A DNA stretch of 64,000 bases. Origin: Archivesica marissinica. Lineage: Eukaryota; Mollusca; Bivalvia; Venerida; Vesicomyidae. This document shows, one piece after another, positions 58,946 to 64,000 of the stretch. Under the pieces are notes generated by a model. The model was not told the origin of the DNA. It ran no database searches and saw only the letters and a program-made list of their open reading frames with translations. The translations under genes were made by a program, and so were the position numbers. Position 1 is the first letter of the stretch. The number at the start of each line of letters is the position of its first letter. The DNA lies in the NCBI GenBank assembly GCA_014843695.1, contig CM026390.1:51984121-52048120 (forward strand). Reading direction: 5' to 3'.

Positions 58946-60536
58946 TTGACTGCATGCCTTGACTAATATCTCCCACAAATCGTACAATTTCTCCCTAGTA
59001 CAACCCTCTATACATGGGCTCACGCTAGAGAGCAACATGAGCGAAGTGGTCGCTTTTTTTCCAGGCAATTCGCCTAAAATAGACATCAGGGCGACATCCA
59101 CTTTGCCTTATTTCTGTAGGGCATACTTGCTAATTAATGATAATCCGTATCGTCGTATGGCATTTTGACAGTCGAAAATACCGCCTTGAGCCATAAGATA
59201 ATCTCCCCCGAAATCCGGATAATAAACTTAATAAAATCTATCAGACGCCGATGTAATACAATTTTTCATAATCATCGATGTTTTTTAATCCGTTTATTTG
59301 CTTTGTCGTTTGGAATACACACTGCCAGGATACCAATATATAACAATCAGTGTTGAAATACAGGTAAGTGCTAAAATTTAGTCATTGTTGAAAATATGTG
59401 CGAAAATAAAATAAAAAATCAATTTGCTGAAAATTGGAATGTCCCAAAGCTATTTACGGAAAATTTCTCGGGTCAAGGTAATATTCTGTGGTTGTGACTA
59501 AATTTATCACACTGGCTTTCAGTGCCTACATGTATGCAGCGTATATAAAATTGATAGAATCAAGCATTTCGAATATGCTGATGCCGGGGCCCTGATTGCA
59601 AATTATCTGATTGTAACAAAAACAACAACAATATACCCCGGTAATTTACGAGTTTCGGATTCGACTTTTTGTTGATTTCGCAAATGATACGAGTTATACA
59701 TATTATAAATGCATACACATGTGTTTAAATTCAAATTTTCATAGATATTGAAGTGAATATGTCCGCTTTATATAAGAAATGCAACCAACGGCTATACAAT
59801 ATCGTCGAATCATACTCGATCCGTTTCGTACCGATTTCGTGCATAATAAAATTAATTGCAGATCAACTGTTTTTGGTATAATCAACATTCCTATTGGTTT
59901 GTCAAGATTAATCTGGACGCACGACCCAGAAGGCTCAGCTATTGAACTCAACTACTCATGATCATTTGGTGACCTTTGCAAATTGGATACAATGTAGAAC
60001 TATACAAGTTACAAAGTAACATGAAACTTAGTTGTAAGGTCCTAAACACAACTCGGCAAAGTAGTCAATGTTTTCTCTAATTGTGATAAAAAAGGTAATT
60101 ATATGGTCAGGGGGGGGGAAAGTTACCTGTACAGAAAGTACCAACATGTGTAATATTATTGACTCTTGAAATATACAGCTTGACACTCTTGAGATTTGAC
60201 CTCAAGGGTCATTGACTCTTTCACTTTCAGGCTAGTGAATGCCCTGCAGCTTTTGTACATACAATAGTTCCTACAATGTATATCCTGCAAACCTCGACTA
60301 AATACGGTTTCACTATTTGCAGTCATTCAAAAGTGTCCCCACTTCTCCCTAAATTATCTGGAGGGAGATTTGGAGTCTAGCTTGAGCCCTGCTATATATC
60401 CACAAAGTTCCATCAAAATCCATCAACAACTATTTGCGGTATCTTGTCCACACAGATCAAGACGAATACAATAACTCCCATCCCTATGGTGAGGGTTGAC
60501 AAGTCCAGCACATTACAAATATAAGCCAGTCAACTT
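58946..60536. other. No recognisable feature
   Basis: Probably upstream Caskin intron. Overlapping short open frames at 59739-59961 on both strands show no domain. No SH3 or ankyrin coding sequence seen. Confidence 0.45.
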
Positions 60537-60868
60537 GACTGTCACGGACATTCTACTTGACTGTCACAGACATTCTACTTGACTGCTACCGACATTCTAT
60601 TTGACTGTTACCGACATTCTACTTGACTGTTACAGACATTCTACTTGACCGTTACAGACATTCTACTTGACTGTTACCAACATTCTACTTGACTGTTACC
60701 GACATTCTACTTGACTTTTACCGACATTCTACTTGACTGTTACTGACATTCTACTTGACTGTCACCGACATTCTACTTGACTGTTACTGACATTCTACTT
60801 GACTGTCACCAACATTCTACTCGACTACTTGACTACTACCGACATTCTACTTGACGGTTACTGACATT
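60537..60868 (+). repeat. 22-bp tandem repeat
   Basis: About 15 units of GACATTCTACTTGACTGTTA plus CC, with GTCACAG, GTTACTG and CTACCG variants. Confidence 0.93.
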
Positions 60869-60884
60869 GTCGACAAAGGCCACC

Positions 60885-61625
60885 TGTCAACACACACCAG
60901 CGTCAACAATGAGCATCTGTCAACACAAAGGTCACATGTCAACAAAGACAACATGTCAGCAAATACCACCAGTCCTGTCAACAAAGACCACATGTCAGTA
61001 AATACAACCAGTCCTGTCAACACAGAACACATGTCAGCAAATACAACCAGTCCTGTCAACAAAGACCACATGTCAGTAAATACAACCAGTCCTGTCAACA
61101 AAGACCACATGTCAGTAAATACAACCAGTCCTGTCAACACAGAACACATGTCAGCAAATACAACCAGTCCTGTCAACAAAGACCACATGTCAACAAAGAC
61201 CACATGTCAACAAAGACCACATGTCAGCAAATACAACCAGTCCTGTCAACAAAGACCACATGTCAACAAAGACCACATGTCAACAAAGACCATCTGTCAA
61301 CAAAGACCACATGTCAACAAAGACCACATGTCAACAAAAACCACCTGTCAACAAAGACCACATGTCAGCAAATACAACCAGTCCTGTCAACAAAGACCAC
61401 ATGTCAACAAAGACCACCTGTCAACAAAGACCACATGTCAACAAAGACCACATGTCAACAAAGACCACATGTCAACAAAGACCACATGTCAACAAAGACC
61501 ACCTGTCAACAAAGACCACATGTCAACAAAGACCACTGTCATTATTAACCGCCTACCTGAAACTAGTGCTGAACATAAAAAACACCTGTTTACAAAGACC
61601 TCCTATCAATAAAGATCACTTGCCA
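60885..61625 (+). repeat. 17-bp satellite with composite units
   Basis: The basic 17-bp unit ACATGTCAACAAAGACC is mixed with a longer composite unit, which adds CAGCAAATACAACCAGTCCT before the basic core. The left half is mostly composite, the right half mostly basic. Open frames reflect lack of stops. Confidence 0.93.
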
Positions 61626-62671
61626 ACATAGACCATGTTGGTCATTCCAGTGGTTGGTCAATATAGACAGCAGCCAATCAATCAATTTCACTTTTCTATG
61701 AATAGCTTCCACAAACATATACAAACTATTTGTCAGAATTATATTTGTCGGAATATGATCAATTATTACACTCGACTGTCAATCATTCAAACATTACACA
61801 TGCTAGTTTTATGTATGTTATATAATACTCCAGTAGTGAACTCCTGCATACACACACCACTAGTCCATGCATTGCAAGCAACCTCATTAATTAATTAATA
61901 ATTATACACTTAGTCATTACATACAAGCAGCATTTAGCAGCACATTGCTGCACATAATAATCAATAACACTGTTAATATTATTATTTTATTTTATTTAGC
62001 AAATGTAACGCAGAACTCACATTGCACCGTAATCATACCACATACACTCCAGAAGTGGCGGCAAAAATGTAATTTGACCAAATGTGATTTCCCATGAGCC
62101 TTCACAGAATTATTCAGAATACCGCGGATAAAAAGTAAAATTTCTCAGAGCACTATAAAATCCTATAGCATCCAGCTTTGAAAAAAGTCCAACGTCATAT
62201 AAACGAAACAAATTTACATGTTTCTAGGTTAAAGTAATCGATGTTTTCCCTTATCCACCATCTTGTTTAATTCCAGCAATTGTAGGTAATTATCCACAGG
62301 GCAAAGTCTGATTCAATCATCTAGGAACATTGAAACTACATGTTGCCTTCCAACTGACATGCTCAGCTCACATGAGTCTGCATTGGGAAACCATATACAT
62401 TGTGGACATGCTATCACTGATCAATACTTGTACACATTGCTATGGGCATCCACATCCTAATGATATTTCATAAAAAGAGAATATCTATTAGTCGTAAAAT
62501 GCCTACCGATACCAGCTGGGTTATGTAATGCATGCTCATCCCTAACACAACAAAACACATTTACAACTAGAGGATACAACTTACAACAAATTTGAACTCA
62601 ATCAAATTACTAATGACTTCTACACTAAAGCAAGGAGATGTTATTTGACTGCAATGTGTGAAACAGTGGTG
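61626..62671. other. No recognisable feature
   Basis: AT-rich sequence. A GGTGCAAT/GTGAGTTC word on the minus strand near 62020 looks like a splice donor, but no convincing exon precedes it. Confidence 0.45.
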
Positions 62672-64000
62672 GGCTCTTCAGTTCAGCACTAGTTTCAGGT
62701 ACAGACTGGGGAGTTCAGCACTAGCTTCATGTACAGGCTGGTGAGTTCAGCACTAGTTTCAGGTACAGGCTGGCGAGTTCACCTCATGTTTCATGTACAG
62801 ACTGGCGAGTTCAGCACTAGCTTCATGTACAGGCTGGTGAGTTCAGCACTAGATTCATGTACAGACTGGTGAGTTCAGCACTAGCTTCATGTACAGACTG
62901 GTGAGTTCAGCACTAGCTTCATGTACAGACTGGTGAGTTCAGCACTAGCTTCATGTACAGACTGGTGAGTTCAGCACTAGTTTCAGGTACAGGCTGGGGA
63001 GTTCAACACTAGCTTCATGTACAGGCTGGTGAGTTCAGCACTAGCTTCATGTACAGACTGGTGAGTTCAGCACTAGTTTCAGGTACAGGCTGTGGAGTAC
63101 AGCACTAGCTTCATGTACAGGCTGGTGAGTTCAGCACTAATTTCATGTACAGACTGGTGAGTTCAGCACTAGCTTCATGTACAGACTGGTGAGTTCAGCA
63201 TAGTTTCAGGTACAGGCTGGGGAGTTCAACACTAGTTTCAGGTACAGGCTGGGGAGTTCAGCACTAGTTTCAGGTACAGGCTGGGGAGTTCAGCACTAGT
63301 TTCAGGTACAGGCTGGGGAGTTCAACACTAGTTTCAGGTACAGACTGGTGAGTTCAACACTAGTTTCAGGTACATGCTAGTGAGTTCAACACTAGTGTCA
63401 GGTACAGGCTGGGCAGTTCAGCACTAGTTTCAGGTACAGGCTGGGGAGTTCAACACTAGTTTCAGGTACAGGCTGGGGAGTTCAGCACTAGTTTTAGGTA
63501 CATGCTAGTGAGTTCAGCACTAGTTTCAGGTACAGGCTGGGGAGCAGCACTAGTTTCAGGTACAGGCTGGGGAGTTCAGCACTAGTTTCAGGTACAGGCT
63601 GGGGAGTTCAACACTAGTTTCAGGTACAGGCTGGGGGGATCAACACTAGTTTCAGGTACAGGCTGGGGAGTTCAACACTAGCTTCAGGTACAGGCTGGAG
63701 AGTTCAACACTAGTTTCAGGTACAGGCTGGTGAGTTCAACACTAGTTTCAGGTACAGGCTGGGGAGTTCAACACTAGTTTCAGGTACAGGCTGGGGAGTT
63801 CAGCACTAGTTTCAGGTACAGGCTGGGGAGTTCAACACTAGTTTCAGGTACAGGCTGGGGAGTTCAGCACTAGTTTCAGGTACAGGCTGGGGAGTTCAAC
63901 ACTAGTTGCAGGTACAGGCTGGGGGGATCAACACTAGTTTTCAGGTACAGGCTGGGGAGTTCAACACTAGTTTCAGGTACAGGCTGGGGAGTTAAGCACT
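62672..64000 (+). repeat. 32-bp satellite running off the window end
   Basis: About 41 units of GTTCAGCACTAGTTTCAGGT plus ACAGGCTGGGGA. Early units favour CTTCATGTACAGACTGGTGA, later ones TTTCAGGTACAGGCTGGGGA, so two variant clades are partly sorted along the array. The array is incomplete at 64000. Confidence 0.96.

Noticed and set aside
59739..59961. Possible small gene with open frames on both strands
   Set aside because: Both are under 75 codons, show no domain and have no splice-site support.
60851..61631. A 253-codon Thr/Gln/Asn-rich open frame
   Set aside because: Translation of the 17-bp array in three frames; no splice or start context, and it lies within the presumed Caskin upstream intron.
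61985..62075. A possible upstream Caskin exon with a GTGAGTTC donor on the minus strand
   Set aside because: The sequence before the donor does not resemble SH3, ankyrin or linker sequence of Caskin and I found no acceptor with a compatible frame.

Overview
This is a eukaryotic, intron-rich animal window. tRNA-derived SINE copies, TTAA- and TA-flanked MITEs, mariner and LINE remnants, and a dispersed repeat around 52.4-52.7 kb with GGGCCATTACTCTGGT-type motifs that I associate with bivalve DNA all suggest a mollusc, probably a bivalve. That taxonomic placement is inference. By my own estimate about 37 kb of the 64 kb is tandem repeat, in more than 20 unrelated minisatellite families with units of 16-120 bp. 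Most long open frames are read-through of repeat units and are not genes.

One real gene is clear: the 3' half of a CASKIN (CASK-interacting scaffold) gene on the minus strand, from about 58.5 kb to 20.2 kb. Seven coding exons have GT/AG borders and matching phases: 58491-58297, 51232-51122, 46756-46655, 46021-45883, 44969-42843, 35681-35606 and 20329-20212. They encode 955 residues: a Ser-rich linker, two SAM domains, a long Pro/Ser/Gln-rich region with the APPPPPKR motif, and the conserved C-terminal Caskin motif (TDELDAMLE). The N-terminal ankyrin repeats and SH3 domain should lie beyond 64 kb; I did not find them here.

Layout. 1-5.7 kb: a MITE with internal tandem expansions, a SINE tail, a decayed LINE reverse transcriptase, and a 35-bp satellite born from a MITE end. 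5.9-16.0 kb: stacked satellites. 16.0-18.3 kb: MITEs and SINEs. 18.8-19.7 kb: a 23-bp satellite downstream of the Caskin stop. 20.2-35.7 kb: the last Caskin intron, almost all one 27/31-bp satellite with kilobase-scale internal duplication. 35.7-42.8 kb: an intron holding small satellites, a mariner wreck and a three-layer nest of transposons. 42.8-46.8 kb: the Caskin SAM and proline-rich exons. 46.8-51.1 kb: satellites up to the edge of the first SAM1 exon. 51.2-58.3 kb: an intron with further satellites. 58.6-64 kb: upstream intron sequence and satellites running off the window end.

I see no new biochemical system. The strongest unusual signals concern genome dynamics. Minisatellites arise inside one MITE family at 3-4 bp microhomologies, satellites abut Caskin splice sites, and a transposon carrying an unrecognised spliced gene is nested inside another element next to a Caskin splice donor.
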